DNA of 32,696 nt from assembly GCA_002360495.1 (NCBI GenBank), contig DEQO01000134.1, positions 1 to 32,696 on the forward strand, in the 5' to 3' direction. Below the pieces are notes generated by a model. That model did not search any database, was not told the origin of the DNA, and saw nothing but the letters and a program-made list of their open reading frames with translations. A program made the position numbers and the translations under genes. Of the stretch, positions 1-7,585 are shown piece after piece; the stretch's first letter is position 1; each line of letters opens with the position of its first letter. The stretch comes from Flavobacteriales bacterium UBA3364. GTDB lineage: Bacteria; Bacteroidota; Bacteroidia; Flavobacteriales_F; PHOS-HE28.

Positions 1-392
1 AATCCAAGTCGGGGCTGCATGTCCGCGGTCTCGTAATTACCGCCTACGAGCACCTTGCCGTCGGGTTGGACCGCTACGCACCTGACGAATCCGCCGGAAA
101 AACGAACGGGGTCGAAGCTCTCATCCACATCGCCGTTCGGCATACACCGGGTGATACGGTCACGCACGTGGTCATCATGCCGGTAGAAACTACCACACAT
201 CACCAAGCGCCCATCAGGTTGCAACACAGCGTGTTTCACATTGATGCTGTTACTGGATGCTGCGCCCACGCCATCGGTCTGTCCGAAGCCGACGTCACCT
301 GGGTTGAAGCTCAGGTCCAACGTACCCGGCGTTTGGGCCTGGACGATGGTGGTAAAGAGGAGGGCGAAGAGAGGGTGGAAGGATCGGATCAT
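1..392 (-). CDS. Delta-60-repeat (DUF5122) secreted protein, 3' part cut off by window edge
   Basis: The minus strand is open from an ATG at 392 to the window edge, so only about 130 N-terminal residues are visible. It begins with a hydrophobic signal peptide ending in an AQ cleavage site (residues 1-20), followed by GTLDLSFNPGDVG. Two copies of a repeat core are readable, AVLQPDGRLVMCGSFY and AVQPDGKVLVGGNYE, the hallmark of delta-60 / DUF5122 beta-propeller repeats found in long secreted Bacteroidota proteins, often with a T9SS sorting domain at the far end (not visible here). It lies 73 bp downstream of the small unknown gene at 466-753 on the same strand. Its function is unknown; surface display is inferred from the family. 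Confidence 0.8.
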   Translation of the reverse strand, partial: MIRSFHPLFALLFTTIVQAQTPGTLDLSFNPGDVGFGQTDGVGAASSNSINVKHAVLQPDGRLVMCGSFYRHDDHVRDRITRCMPNGDVDESFDPVRFSGGFVRCVAVQPDGKVLVGGNYETADMQPRLG

Positions 393-465
393 GGGCGGAT
401 CGGTCGTACTCACAAGACGAAAGGGGGAAGTTAGGTTGCTGGATCCGTGATGCGGCTCCAAGTAT

Positions 466-753
466 TCACCCAAGTGCAGCGATCACCCCTTCGATCGCCG
501 CTTTCACACTGCGGCAATCGCGGATACCATCACCGTACAACTCAGGGCGCGGCGTAAGGGTGTTCTCCCGAAGGCGTTCCAGCAAGGTCTTCAGGTTGGC
601 CGCTTCCGGGCCGTTGGCCAGTCCGTCCTCCAGCATGCGGTCGATATCGCTCAGCAGGCCTTCATCAACGGAGCCGTGCGCGAACTCCGCTTCCAATTGC
701 TCCACCGTGCGTTTCAACCGGCGCAACTGGCGAATGTGCTCTTCTGGGTCCAT
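466..753 (-). CDS. Small predicted helical protein of unknown function (95 aa)
   Basis: ATG at 753, stop at 466. The protein is short, charged and predicted mostly helical, with heptad-like leucine spacing in residues 1-30 (IRQLRRLKRTVEQLEAEF) and a second helical stretch LKTLLERLREN near residue 60. There is no signal peptide or membrane segment, so it is probably cytoplasmic. It follows the MFS transporter by 33 bp on the same strand and is probably co-transcribed with it. I do not recognise a family. The uninterrupted frame, plausible helical composition and tight spacing support it being real; overlapping plus-strand frames here are much less protein-like. Confidence 0.6.
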   Translation of the reverse strand: MDPEEHIRQLRRLKRTVEQLEAEFAHGSVDEGLLSDIDRMLEDGLANGPEAANLKTLLERLRENTLTPRPELYGDGIRDCRSVKAAIEGVIAALG

Positions 754-786
754 GGGTGAACTGTTGTACTGTTCTGTGGGACATGT

Positions 787-2088
787 TCACCGCTCCACGA
801 AGTCCATATCCCTGCTGAAGGTCTCCGGCGTCTTGCGCACGGCCCACAATGCAGCCAGGATGCAGATGATGCCCACCACAAGCGCCCCCCAGATGTTCCC
901 CAGCGGCACGGCCAGGTACCTGAACAAGCTGGTGATGGGCCAAACACTGCCGCGCACGAAGTTGGGTGCGGTGATGGCCACGGTGCTGCGCAAGTTGGTG
1001 CCGAACTGCTCGCTGGCGACCGTTGCGAAAATGACCCAGTAGCCCGTAGCCGCACCCAACAGCAAGCACATCCAGTTGTAGGTGGCGATGCTTGCACCAC
1101 GCAGACCGAAGAGGAAGATCAGCGTGAGAGCGAGGTTGAGCCAGAGGTAGATCAGGATCACCTTGCGACGGCTGCGTTGGAACTGGCTCAGCAGGCCGCT
1201 GAGCAGATCGCCGATGCTGAGACCGATGTAGCAATAGCGGATCGCCGTGCCGTTGATCTGCTTCAGACCATCGGCGTCCAGCGCAGAGGTGTCGATGCCG
1301 AGCTCGGGTACGAAGACATCCTGGGAGAGGCTCACCAAGGCGCCGATCACATACCAGATGGGCACACCGATGAGGATGCAGCGCAGATAGCGCAACAGGC
1401 GGGTACGGTCGGCGAAGAGCATGCGCAGGTCGCCACGTTTCACTCCGGCATGATGCATCTGCTTGAAGAGGCCGCTCTCGAAGGTGCCCACACGCAGCGC
1501 GAGCAACAGCAGGCCCATCAAGCCGCCCATGATGTAGGCTACCTGCCAGTTCATCAGGAGGTGACCGGTCACTCCTTCGATCCACAGTGCAATGCCCTGC
1601 CCATGGCTGCCCACAATGCTGGCGAAGACCGCGCCCAGCGCACCCACGGTTACGACGATCATGGTACCGAAACCGCGCTTCTCGCGCGGCATGGTCTCCG
1701 CGATCAAGGTGATACCTGCACCCAGTTCACCGGCAAGGCCGATGCCCGCGATGAAGCGCACGATGGCGTAGGCCGTGAGGTCGTAGGTGAAGGCGTTGGC
1801 GATGTTGGCCGCCGAGTAGAGCAGGATGCTGCCGAAGAGCACGGTGATGCGCCCTTTCTTGTCGCCCCATACGCCCCAGAGGATGCCGCCCACCAGCATG
1901 CCCAGCATCTGTATGTTGAAGAGGTGGATGCCGGTGTCCTTGATGCCCGGATGGCCCGCGCCGAGGATGAACTCCAGGCTCTCGCGCTTCACCACGTTGA
2001 AGAGCACCAGGTCGTAGATGTCCACGAAGTAGCCCAAGGCGGCAACGGTGACGAGCAGAAGCGTTCTTCCCGGAAAAGTGTTCTTCAT
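787..2088 (-). CDS. MFS transporter
   Basis: A 433-residue polytopic membrane protein with about 12 hydrophobic segments. The MFS loop 2-3 signature appears as GVWGDKKGR near residue 72, after the second helix. The first helix (LLLVTVAALGYFVDIYDL) with its acidic pair resembles the metabolite:H+ symporter branch. It would move a small solute across the inner membrane; the substrate cannot be told from sequence. ATG at 2088 lies 50 bp after the bestrophin-like gene stop, within a same-strand run SDR > bestrophin > MFS > small protein. No truncation is visible; the length is normal for MFS. Confidence 0.9.
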   Translation of the reverse strand: MKNTFPGRTLLLVTVAALGYFVDIYDLVLFNVVKRESLEFILGAGHPGIKDTGIHLFNIQMLGMLVGGILWGVWGDKKGRITVLFGSILLYSAANIANAFTYDLTAYAIVRFIAGIGLAGELGAGITLIAETMPREKRGFGTMIVVTVGALGAVFASIVGSHGQGIALWIEGVTGHLLMNWQVAYIMGGLMGLLLLALRVGTFESGLFKQMHHAGVKRGDLRMLFADRTRLLRYLRCILIGVPIWYVIGALVSLSQDVFVPELGIDTSALDADGLKQINGTAIRYCYIGLSIGDLLSGLLSQFQRSRRKVILIYLWLNLALTLIFLFGLRGASIATYNWMCLLLGAATGYWVIFATVASEQFGTNLRSTVAITAPNFVRGSVWPITSLFRYLAVPLGNIWGALVVGIICILAALWAVRKTPETFSRDMDFVER

Positions 2089-2138
2089 CGACCTAGCAGT
2101 GCGACGAAGGAACGAGGTTCCGGCAGATCATGATCGAT

Positions 2139-3017
2139 CTAGCTCAGCAATTCGGCAGCATTCGCCTGAATAATGCTCGACAGGCGCTCCATCGGAAGAT
2201 CGTTGTCGTCCTTGCCGAATGGATCCTCGATCTCCTCCGCGATCAGTTCCAGGCTGGCCATCACGTAGAATACGAGCACTACCACGGGGATCGAAAGAAC
2301 GCCCAGCGTGATGGACAAACCGAACGGCAGGCTGAGCACATAGATGAGGATGAACTTCTTGATGAAGCTGCTGTACGAATAGGGGATGGGGGTGTTCTTG
2401 ATGCGCTCACAAGCCCCACAGATATCGAGGAATTGCACCATCTCACTGTTGAGGACGATGAGCTCTTCCCCGGATAGTTTGCCATCGCGCTGGAGGCGGA
2501 ACAGGCGTTGCTGCATCAACTGCACGATCTGTGCGGGCACATGCTTGCTCCGGTCGAAATCAGGGATCTCCGGATGCGGTGCCTCGTCCAATGCCAGTCG
2601 GGTCTTCTCCAATTGCAGGTGTTGCTTGAGCTCCCGGGGGAACAGGCCGATCAAGCGGGTGAAGAAGTCGCGGGCACTGGCATCGTCACGCGCCAATATC
2701 ACCGAGAGTTTCACGGCAAGGTTCCGGCTGGCATTCACCAACTGGCCCCAGAGCTTGCGCCCTTCCCACCAACGATCGTAGGCGGTGTTGGTGCGGAACA
2801 CCAACAGCATGCTAATGGCGAAACCCAAAAGACCATGCATCACGGGGACATTGGTGATGAGGCTGGCCTTGGACAGGTGCAGGTACCGGACTTCCAGATA
2901 CCACACCGCTGCGGCATACCCCCCCATGGCGAAGAGGGCGGGTACCAGCTTCCGGAAGGTGTCCGACTTGTGGAGGGCGAGGGCCCGGACCCAGTTGTTC
3001 GCGTCGGAAGTGTTCAT
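2139..3017 (-). CDS. Bestrophin-family anion channel-like protein
   Basis: A 292-residue protein of the bestrophin/RFP-TM (YneE) family. Diagnostic segments are FRTNTAYDRWWEGRKLWG near residue 75, GACERIKNTPIPYSYS near 215, and the C-terminal ELIAEEIEDPFGKDDNDLP, which matches the calcium-clasp-like signature of the family. Four transmembrane segments are expected and hydrophobic stretches fit this. The frame is open further upstream to 3092, but that would overlap the SDR gene and adds an Arg/Cys-rich non-family peptide, so the ATG at 3017 (MNTSDANNWV), 7 bp after the SDR stop, is chosen. A run of seven C on the plus strand (2919-2925) lies inside the gene. Family members are pentameric chloride channels; transport here is inferred. 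Confidence 0.9.
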   Translation of the reverse strand: MNTSDANNWVRALALHKSDTFRKLVPALFAMGGYAAAVWYLEVRYLHLSKASLITNVPVMHGLLGFAISMLLVFRTNTAYDRWWEGRKLWGQLVNASRNLAVKLSVILARDDASARDFFTRLIGLFPRELKQHLQLEKTRLALDEAPHPEIPDFDRSKHVPAQIVQLMQQRLFRLQRDGKLSGEELIVLNSEMVQFLDICGACERIKNTPIPYSYSSFIKKFILIYVLSLPFGLSITLGVLSIPVVVLVFYVMASLELIAEEIEDPFGKDDNDLPMERLSSIIQANAAELLS

Positions 3018-3024
3018 CGCTGGA

Positions 3025-3834
3025 TCACTCGTAATGCTTGCGCACCATGCGCTCGAACATGCGGCCGGGCAGGATCTTCTTGGCCAGCACACTGATGCGC
3101 TGCATCCCTTGTGCGACGATGTATGTCGCCTTCGGTTTCGATGAGGCGATGATGCGCGAGATCACCTGCGCCAGCTCGTCCGGGTCACGGCTGTAGTGCA
3201 AACTACTGCCGAGGATCTCCATGGCCTTGTCGTATCCCGGTTTGTTGGCTTCCGATATCACGGGCGGCCTTAGGCGCGAGGCACCGATGTTGGTATTGAA
3301 CTCGCCCGGTTGCACCACCACCACGGTGATGCCGAAGCGGTCCACTTCGGTGCTCAGTGCTTCGCTGTAACGGTCCAGGGCGGCCTTGGAGGCGCTGTAG
3401 AAACTGCGGTAGGGCAAACCGAAGTTGGCGGCTACGCTGCTGATGTTGATGATGAGGCCCTTCCTGAGCGAACGCATGTGCGGTACGACGGCACGGCAAA
3501 CGCGGTGCGGACCGAACACGTTGGTATCGAATAGTTGCTTGGCCAGGTCCGGGGTAATGTCCTCGGCCGCGCCCTGGATGCCCAGCCCGGCATTGTTCAC
3601 CACCACATCGATGCGCCCTTCGCGCTGGATGATCTCCGCAACGGCATGGCCTACACTGGCATCATCGGTCACGTCCATCGCAAGCAAGTGGTAGCCTTGT
3701 GGCTGCTGACTTGGATCGGCCTTCCGGCTGGTGCCGTAAACGTTGTACCCTTGCCCTGCGAGCCGCAGACAAATGCTCTTGCCGAGCCCTTGGCCACCAC
3801 CGGTGACAAGGACGACTTTCGAGAGGGCTGTCAT
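3025..3834 (-). CDS. Short-chain dehydrogenase/reductase (SDR)
   Basis: A classical SDR of about 269 residues. The Rossmann nucleotide-binding motif TGGGQGLG is near residue 10, NNAG near 85, the catalytic Ser in INISSVAA near 135, and the active-site YSASK (YxxxK) near 150. The frame can be extended to a TTG at 3843, but the ATG at 3834 (MTALSK) starts just before the first beta strand and lies 6 bp after a TACATTG box, so it is preferred. The C-terminal end is basic (RMFERMVRKHYE). It catalyses NAD(P)-dependent oxidation or reduction of an unknown substrate and is the first gene of the probable operon running down to the MFS transporter. Confidence 0.92.
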   Translation of the reverse strand: MTALSKVVLVTGGGQGLGKSICLRLAGQGYNVYGTSRKADPSQQPQGYHLLAMDVTDDASVGHAVAEIIQREGRIDVVVNNAGLGIQGAAEDITPDLAKQLFDTNVFGPHRVCRAVVPHMRSLRKGLIINISSVAANFGLPYRSFYSASKAALDRYSEALSTEVDRFGITVVVVQPGEFNTNIGASRLRPPVISEANKPGYDKAMEILGSSLHYSRDPDELAQVISRIIASSKPKATYIVAQGMQRISVLAKKILPGRMFERMVRKHYE

Positions 3835-3840
3835 GGTGGG

Positions 3841-3847
3841 CAATGTA
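3841..3847 (-). promoter_or_regulatory. Possible -7 promoter element of the SDR gene
   Basis: On the minus strand TACATTG lies 6 nt before the chosen ATG at 3834, downstream of the SRP RNA T-run. It resembles the Bacteroidota -7 box TAnnTTTG with one T missing. If used, transcription would start at or next to the start codon. Confidence 0.35.
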
Positions 3848-3867
3848 GCTTCGACCTTCGCAATAGG

Positions 3868-3885
3868 GTAAAAAAGAGGGGCAAG
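3868..3885 (-). terminator. Intrinsic terminator of the SRP RNA gene
   Basis: The 3' strand of the SRP closing stem (CTTGCCCC on the minus strand) is followed by TCTTTTTTA, a typical GC-stem plus T-run arrangement. Confidence 0.7.
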
Positions 3886-3974
3886 CGACCTATATCACAC
3901 CGCTCAACCACGTACCCTTGCTTCCTTCCGGACCTGGGGGAGTAAGTGGGAGCTGGTTGTACAGGACTTGCCCC
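3878..3974 (-). ncRNA. ffs: Signal recognition particle RNA (small bacterial type, 4.5S-like)
   Basis: On the minus strand the transcript begins GGGGCAAG (3974-3967) and ends CTTGCCCC (3885-3878), which pair as the closing 8-bp stem of a hairpin about 97 nt long. The apical part carries CAGGTCCGGAAGGAAGCA, the universally conserved SRP RNA motif with the GGAA tetraloop and symmetric loop that bind Ffh. The 3' end is followed directly by a T-run (terminator) and the 5' end is preceded by TACCTTTG. It has no Alu domain, as expected for the short Gram-negative form. Its role is co-translational targeting of inner-membrane proteins with Ffh and FtsY. Confidence 0.95.
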
Positions 3975-3979
3975 AGCGA

Positions 3980-3987
3980 CAAAGGTA
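3980..3987 (-). promoter_or_regulatory. -7 promoter element of the SRP RNA gene (TACCTTTG)
   Basis: TACCTTTG on the minus strand is a perfect match to the Bacteroidota -7 box TAnnTTTG and lies 5 nt upstream of the first base of the SRP RNA closing stem, the expected distance to a start site. No clear -33 TTG was found at 19-21 nt upstream. Confidence 0.75.
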
Positions 3988-4031
3988 GGGTTCGCCTCGC
4001 ATATACCTCGGGGCGATTCCGATCATTGCTC

Positions 4032-4039
4032 TACCTTCA
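4032..4039 (+). promoter_or_regulatory. Possible -7 element TACCTTCA upstream of the PKD/T9SS gene
   Basis: It differs from TAnnTTTG at two positions and lies 21 nt before the ATG at 4061. The same TACCTT core precedes several other genes in this window. Confidence 0.4.
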
Positions 4040-4060
4040 CCTTTCGCTAACACTTTCCCG

Positions 4061-5131
4061 ATGGCATCACGGTTACTCCTGGTATGTCCGTTCTTGCTGT
4101 TCTGGCTTACGTCCACCGCCCAACCGGGACCGTTCTACTATGCCGACCTGCCCTTCGCGCCGGCTGTTTGTTCGGATACGAGCTTTTCCACCGATGCCAC
4201 CCAGAACGGCATTGGGGCCCAAGTGGACCTGAATGCATCGAACCAAGGCTGCCTGGCGACGGGAGAACGCCAGGGGTTCTGGATAGCTTTCCATATGCAG
4301 ACCGCCGGTGTTGTAGGGTTCACGGTCCAGCCGAATGCCGATGCTGACTACGATCTCGGCGTATGGGGACCTTTCGAGCAGGTACCTTCCGCATTGACGA
4401 CCCAACCCTTGCGTTGCAGTTATGCTGCCGTGGTGGGAGCGACCGGTCTGAGTTCCGGCTTCCTCGACCTGAACGAAGCCTCATCAGGGGACGGTTGGGT
4501 CCGGTCCATTGATGCGCTTGCCGAAGAGTGGTACGTGGTCTTCATCAACAACTTCTCCATGAACGGCGTCGCGTTCAGTCTGACCTGGGACCTGCAGAAC
4601 GGGGCGACATTGCAATGCCAGGACAGGCCTGAGCCTGCCTTTGAGCAAAGCAGCGCCATGGTGGATGCGGGTGGCACGGTGTCATTCACGCAGCAGAGCA
4701 CCAATGACCCCTATGCCTGGTGGTGGGTATTCGAAGGAGGTTCACCAGCAGAGAGCTTCGCACCGGACCCACAGGATATCTCCTATCCGCTACCCGGATG
4801 TTATGACGTCACCCTTACCGCCTACAATGCGGCCGGTGACAATACACTGGTCACCAGCTGCCAGGTCATGGTCGAGACATCCACGGCTATCGAAAGCCCC
4901 GATGCACAGGGCTTCGTGATCACCCCGGACGACGACGGTCTGGGAATCGTGCCCAACGTTGAGGGCCGGTATTCCCTTCGGTTGATCGATGGCCTGGGCC
5001 GGACCGTGCTGGTCCTGAGCGCGCAGGGAACGTTGGAAGTGCCGCTGAGGGAACTGCGCAGGGGTGTCTATTCCGTGGTGGTGGAGCATGCTTCGGGGCG
5101 CACGGTGAAGCGTATGCTTCTCGGGCGGTAG
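4061..5131 (+). CDS. Secreted PKD-domain protein with T9SS-type C-terminal domain
   Basis: A 356-residue exported protein. Residues 1-21 are a signal peptide (LLLVCPFLLFWLTSTAQ). Residues 25-175 form a Cys-containing ectodomain with motifs common in Bacteroidota gliding/adhesin-like proteins (GFWIAFHMQTAG, DYDLGVWGP, EEWYVVFINNFS). Residues about 185-270 look like a PKD domain (FTQQSTNDPYAWWWVFEGG, YPLPGCYDVTLTAYNAAG). The last ~75 residues resemble a type A T9SS sorting domain (YSLRLIDGLGRTVL, RRGVYSVVVEHASGRTVKRMLL), though the usual NPA.D entry motif is degenerate. It is probably delivered to the cell surface or outside. A TACCTTCA box lies upstream at 4032-4039. Confidence 0.85.
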   Translation: MASRLLLVCPFLLFWLTSTAQPGPFYYADLPFAPAVCSDTSFSTDATQNGIGAQVDLNASNQGCLATGERQGFWIAFHMQTAGVVGFTVQPNADADYDLGVWGPFEQVPSALTTQPLRCSYAAVVGATGLSSGFLDLNEASSGDGWVRSIDALAEEWYVVFINNFSMNGVAFSLTWDLQNGATLQCQDRPEPAFEQSSAMVDAGGTVSFTQQSTNDPYAWWWVFEGGSPAESFAPDPQDISYPLPGCYDVTLTAYNAAGDNTLVTSCQVMVETSTAIESPDAQGFVITPDDDGLGIVPNVEGRYSLRLIDGLGRTVLVLSAQGTLEVPLRELRRGVYSVVVEHASGRTVKRMLLGR

Positions 5132-5158
5132 GGCACGAGCTCATTTCCCGGTAGCCCG

Positions 5159-5166
5159 TATCCTTG
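5159..5166 (+). promoter_or_regulatory. -7-like element TATCCTTG directly before the GT2 start codon
   Basis: It matches TAnnTTTG at 7 of 8 positions and ends only 4 nt before the ATG at 5171. A start site at normal spacing would fall on or next to the start codon, implying a leaderless mRNA. Confidence 0.5.
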
Positions 5167-5170
5167 CACC

Positions 5171-6127
5171 ATGGACATTTCCATCGTAGTGCCTTTGGTG
5201 AACGAGCGCGAATCACTGCCGCATCTGGTGGCGTGGTTGCACCGTGTGATCGCCGGCATGGGCAAGGCGTATGAGATCATCCTGGTGGATGATGGCAGTA
5301 CCGATGGTTCCTGGGAGGAGATCCAGCGGCTCTCGACCGGGGACGATCGCGTGAAAGGGATCCGGTTCGGACGGAACTACGGCAAGAGCCCTGCCCTGAA
5401 CGAGGGTTTCCGGGCAGCGAAAGGCGATGTGGTGATCACCATGGACGCAGACCTGCAGGACGACCCCGACGAGGTCCCGGAACTGTACAGGATGATCAAA
5501 GAGGACGGCTTCGACCTGGTGAGCGGCTGGAAGCAGAAGCGTTACGATCCGCTTTCGAAGACCATCCCGACGAAGCTCTTCAACTGGACCACAAGGCGTG
5601 TGAGCGGCGTACACCTCCACGATTTCAACTGTGGGCTCAAGGCTTATCGGAAGGAGGTGGTGAAGAATATCGAGGTCTTCGGTGAAATGCACCGTTATAT
5701 CCCGTTCATCGCAAAGAAGGAAGGGTTCCGCAAGATCGGCGAAAAGGTGGTGAAGCACCACCCCCGGAAGTACGGCCACACCAAGTTCGGGTTCAACCGC
5801 TTCATCAACGGCTTCCTGGACCTGCTGACGATCACCTACATCTTCCGTTTCGGGAAGAAACCCATGCACTTCTTCGGTGGCTTGGGCACTTTCATGATCG
5901 TGGTCGGCTTCCTGGCGACGTCCTGGATCGTGGGGGAGAAGCTCTGGCATTCGTTCGTATTGGATGAACCCGCGCCCCGCGTGGCGGAACAGGGCTTGTT
6001 CTTCGTGGCGCTCACGGCGATGGTCATCGGTGTGCAACTCTTCACCGCAGGCTTCGTGGCCGACCTGGTGAGCCGGAACGGCACTGAGCGCAACCGCTAC
6101 CGCATCAACGAGCGCGTCGGCTTCTGA
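5171..6127 (+). CDS. Family 2 glycosyltransferase with C-terminal membrane helices (polyprenyl-phosphate sugar synthase-like)
   Basis: A 318-residue GT-A enzyme. The N-terminal strand MDISIVVPLVNERESLP opens the fold; the nucleotide-sugar-binding VDDGSTDGS is at residues 39-47 and the metal-binding DADLQDDPDE at 92-101, both typical of the DPM1/DPG synthase (GtrB-like) branch. Two membrane segments at about 235-255 and 275-300 anchor it to the inner membrane. Family members move a sugar from UDP- or GDP-sugar to undecaprenyl or dolichyl phosphate, producing the donor used by GT-C enzymes. The polytopic protein immediately downstream and the GT39-like enzyme at 30235-32016 are plausible users of such a donor, which is inference. 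Confidence 0.9.
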   Translation: MDISIVVPLVNERESLPHLVAWLHRVIAGMGKAYEIILVDDGSTDGSWEEIQRLSTGDDRVKGIRFGRNYGKSPALNEGFRAAKGDVVITMDADLQDDPDEVPELYRMIKEDGFDLVSGWKQKRYDPLSKTIPTKLFNWTTRRVSGVHLHDFNCGLKAYRKEVVKNIEVFGEMHRYIPFIAKKEGFRKIGEKVVKHHPRKYGHTKFGFNRFINGFLDLLTITYIFRFGKKPMHFFGGLGTFMIVVGFLATSWIVGEKLWHSFVLDEPAPRVAEQGLFFVALTAMVIGVQLFTAGFVADLVSRNGTERNRYRINERVGF

Positions 6128-6142
6128 TCCGCCGCTTCCGGT

Positions 6143-6150
6143 CATCTTTG
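6143..6150 (+). promoter_or_regulatory. -7-like element CATCTTTG before the DUF6056-like gene
   Basis: It matches TAnnTTTG except for the first base and ends 7 nt before the ATG at 6158. This suggests an independent, nearly leaderless start for the gene although it closely follows the GT2 gene. Confidence 0.45.
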
Positions 6151-6157
6151 TCGGGTC

Positions 6158-7585
6158 ATGAAGGAACGTCATGTGTTGCGGCTCGTACAAGCGATCCTGC
6201 TGCTGGCGTTGGCGCGCTATCTCTGGGTTGCTTGTTACGTGCATCCCTACGCCGACGACTTCAGTTACGCCGTTGCCGGGATGCGGTCCGCGCTTGGTGA
6301 ACGACTTGTCCAGGAGTACACCTCGTGGAACGGGCGCTACTTCTCCAACATCCTGCTGCTGCGCGGGCCGTTGACGCTGGGTTTGAGCGAAGGGCTCTTG
6401 TTGTACAGGCTGGCTGCGACGGCCTTGATCCTCTTCAGTTCCTTTGCGGCCTACCGTGCCGTTCGTGCCTTCTTACCCAATGCCGGCCGGGAGTTGTGTG
6501 CCACGGTCGCACTGGTGTTCGTCCTGCTCTTCCTGCACGTGATGCCCGATCCCAGCGAAGGGGTCTACTGGTACACCGGTGCAATGACGTACCAACTCCC
6601 GAATGCGCTCAGCCTTCTTCTTGCGGCAAGTTGGGTCCGGTCGCTGCGATCCCCGGCTCCGCCTTCCATGGAATGTGTCATCCAGGGCGGGCTCGTTGTC
6701 TTGATCGCCGGGTGCAATGAGGTACATATGGCCTTCATGGTCCTTGGGACCGCCGGTGCTTTGTTTTATGTGAGGAAGCATCATCCGGCCATGGTGCGCC
6801 CGACCTCGATCCTGTTCGGCGTTGCTTTGGTGTGTGCAGTCGTCGTGATCGCGGCACCGGGGAACGGGACGCGAGGATCGCACTTCCCCCTTCGGCACGA
6901 TGTACTTCGCACACTGGGGTATGGCATGGCGCAAACAGGCCGGTTCGCGGGTAAGACGTTGATCTCCCTACCCGTAGCGCTGCTATCGTTCGCCTTCTTC
7001 GGTATGCGACGCGAGGCCGTCCGGCGGGGTATCATCCGACCCTTCGATGCACCGCTGGACAAATGGGTGGCATTGGCCATCCCGTTCGCCTGCCTTTTCG
7101 TTGCGATGGTGGTGACCTATTGGCCAACGGGCCTGCTTGGCCAGTACCGAACGGTGAACATGGCGCTCTTCTATTTCCTGCCCGGTTGGTTCTTTGCGCT
7201 GGCTGTTTGGGACCAGGTCTTCTTCGCACCACGCGGGAAGATGGGCGAAGGTGAATACGCTATCGGCCGGCACTGGACCCTGCTTGTCGTCAGTGTGTTC
7301 TTCATTGTCCAAGGACGTGGAATGGACTTGACCTGGGAACTGTGCGATGGCACGTGGGCACGTTATGGGGAAGCGATGGATGAACGCTATCGAATGATCG
7401 GACAAGCCGTGCGAGAGGGTGCCGCATCGGACCTTGTACTACCTGTAGTGCAATGGCCGACAAGCTTGAACATCCTGCCATTGGATACATCGCCCGACCA
7501 TTGGACGAACCGCAGCATGGCCGATTATTTCGGCAACGCGCAGCTGAACATCATTGCACCAATTCCTCCTGCTCCTCCGGAGTAA
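6158..7585 (+). CDS. Polytopic membrane protein, DUF6056-like (possible GT-C-type glycosyltransferase)
   Basis: A 475-residue protein with about 10-11 hydrophobic segments. A membrane helix at 8-26 is followed by a luminal-loop motif HPYADDFSYA at 29-38, with adjacent acidic residues as in GT-C glycosyltransferases, and by SWNGRYFSN. DPSEGVYWYTGAMTYQLPNA near 130 also fits the DUF6056 family as I remember it; this was not checked by profile search. The C-terminal ~90 residues are soluble. It starts 30 bp after the GT2 gene on the same strand, consistent with use of a lipid-linked sugar made by that enzyme. Its 3' end overlaps the convergent L,D-transpeptidase gene by 35 bp (7551-7585). Confidence 0.75.
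   Translation: MKERHVLRLVQAILLLALARYLWVACYVHPYADDFSYAVAGMRSALGERLVQEYTSWNGRYFSNILLLRGPLTLGLSEGLLLYRLAATALILFSSFAAYRAVRAFLPNAGRELCATVALVFVLLFLHVMPDPSEGVYWYTGAMTYQLPNALSLLLAASWVRSLRSPAPPSMECVIQGGLVVLIAGCNEVHMAFMVLGTAGALFYVRKHHPAMVRPTSILFGVALVCAVVVIAAPGNGTRGSHFPLRHDVLRTLGYGMAQTGRFAGKTLISLPVALLSFAFFGMRREAVRRGIIRPFDAPLDKWVALAIPFACLFVAMVVTYWPTGLLGQYRTVNMALFYFLPGWFFALAVWDQVFFAPRGKMGEGEYAIGRHWTLLVVSVFFIVQGRGMDLTWELCDGTWARYGEAMDERYRMIGQAVREGAASDLVLPVVQWPTSLNILPLDTSPDHWTNRSMADYFGNAQLNIIAPIPPAPPE

Noticed and set aside
1177..2133. Long plus-strand open frame (318 codons) opposite the MFS transporter
   Set aside because: The translation is rich in His, Gln, Glu and Ala with no hydrophobic core, typical of a high-GC antisense shadow; the minus-strand frame is a clear MFS protein.
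2919..2925. C7 run in the bestrophin-like gene as a phase-variation tract
   Set aside because: It is too short to be convincing, and channel proteins of this kind are not known to phase vary; noted only in the gene entry.
3018..3092. Upstream extension of the bestrophin-like gene to 3092
   Set aside because: It would overlap the SDR gene and adds a Cys/Arg/Ser peptide unlike the family; the ATG at 3017 fits family length and gene spacing.
5213..6244. Minus-strand frame of 343 codons opposite the GT2 gene
   Set aside because: A shadow of the GT2 reading frame; the composition is His/Asp/Gln-rich and lacks domains.
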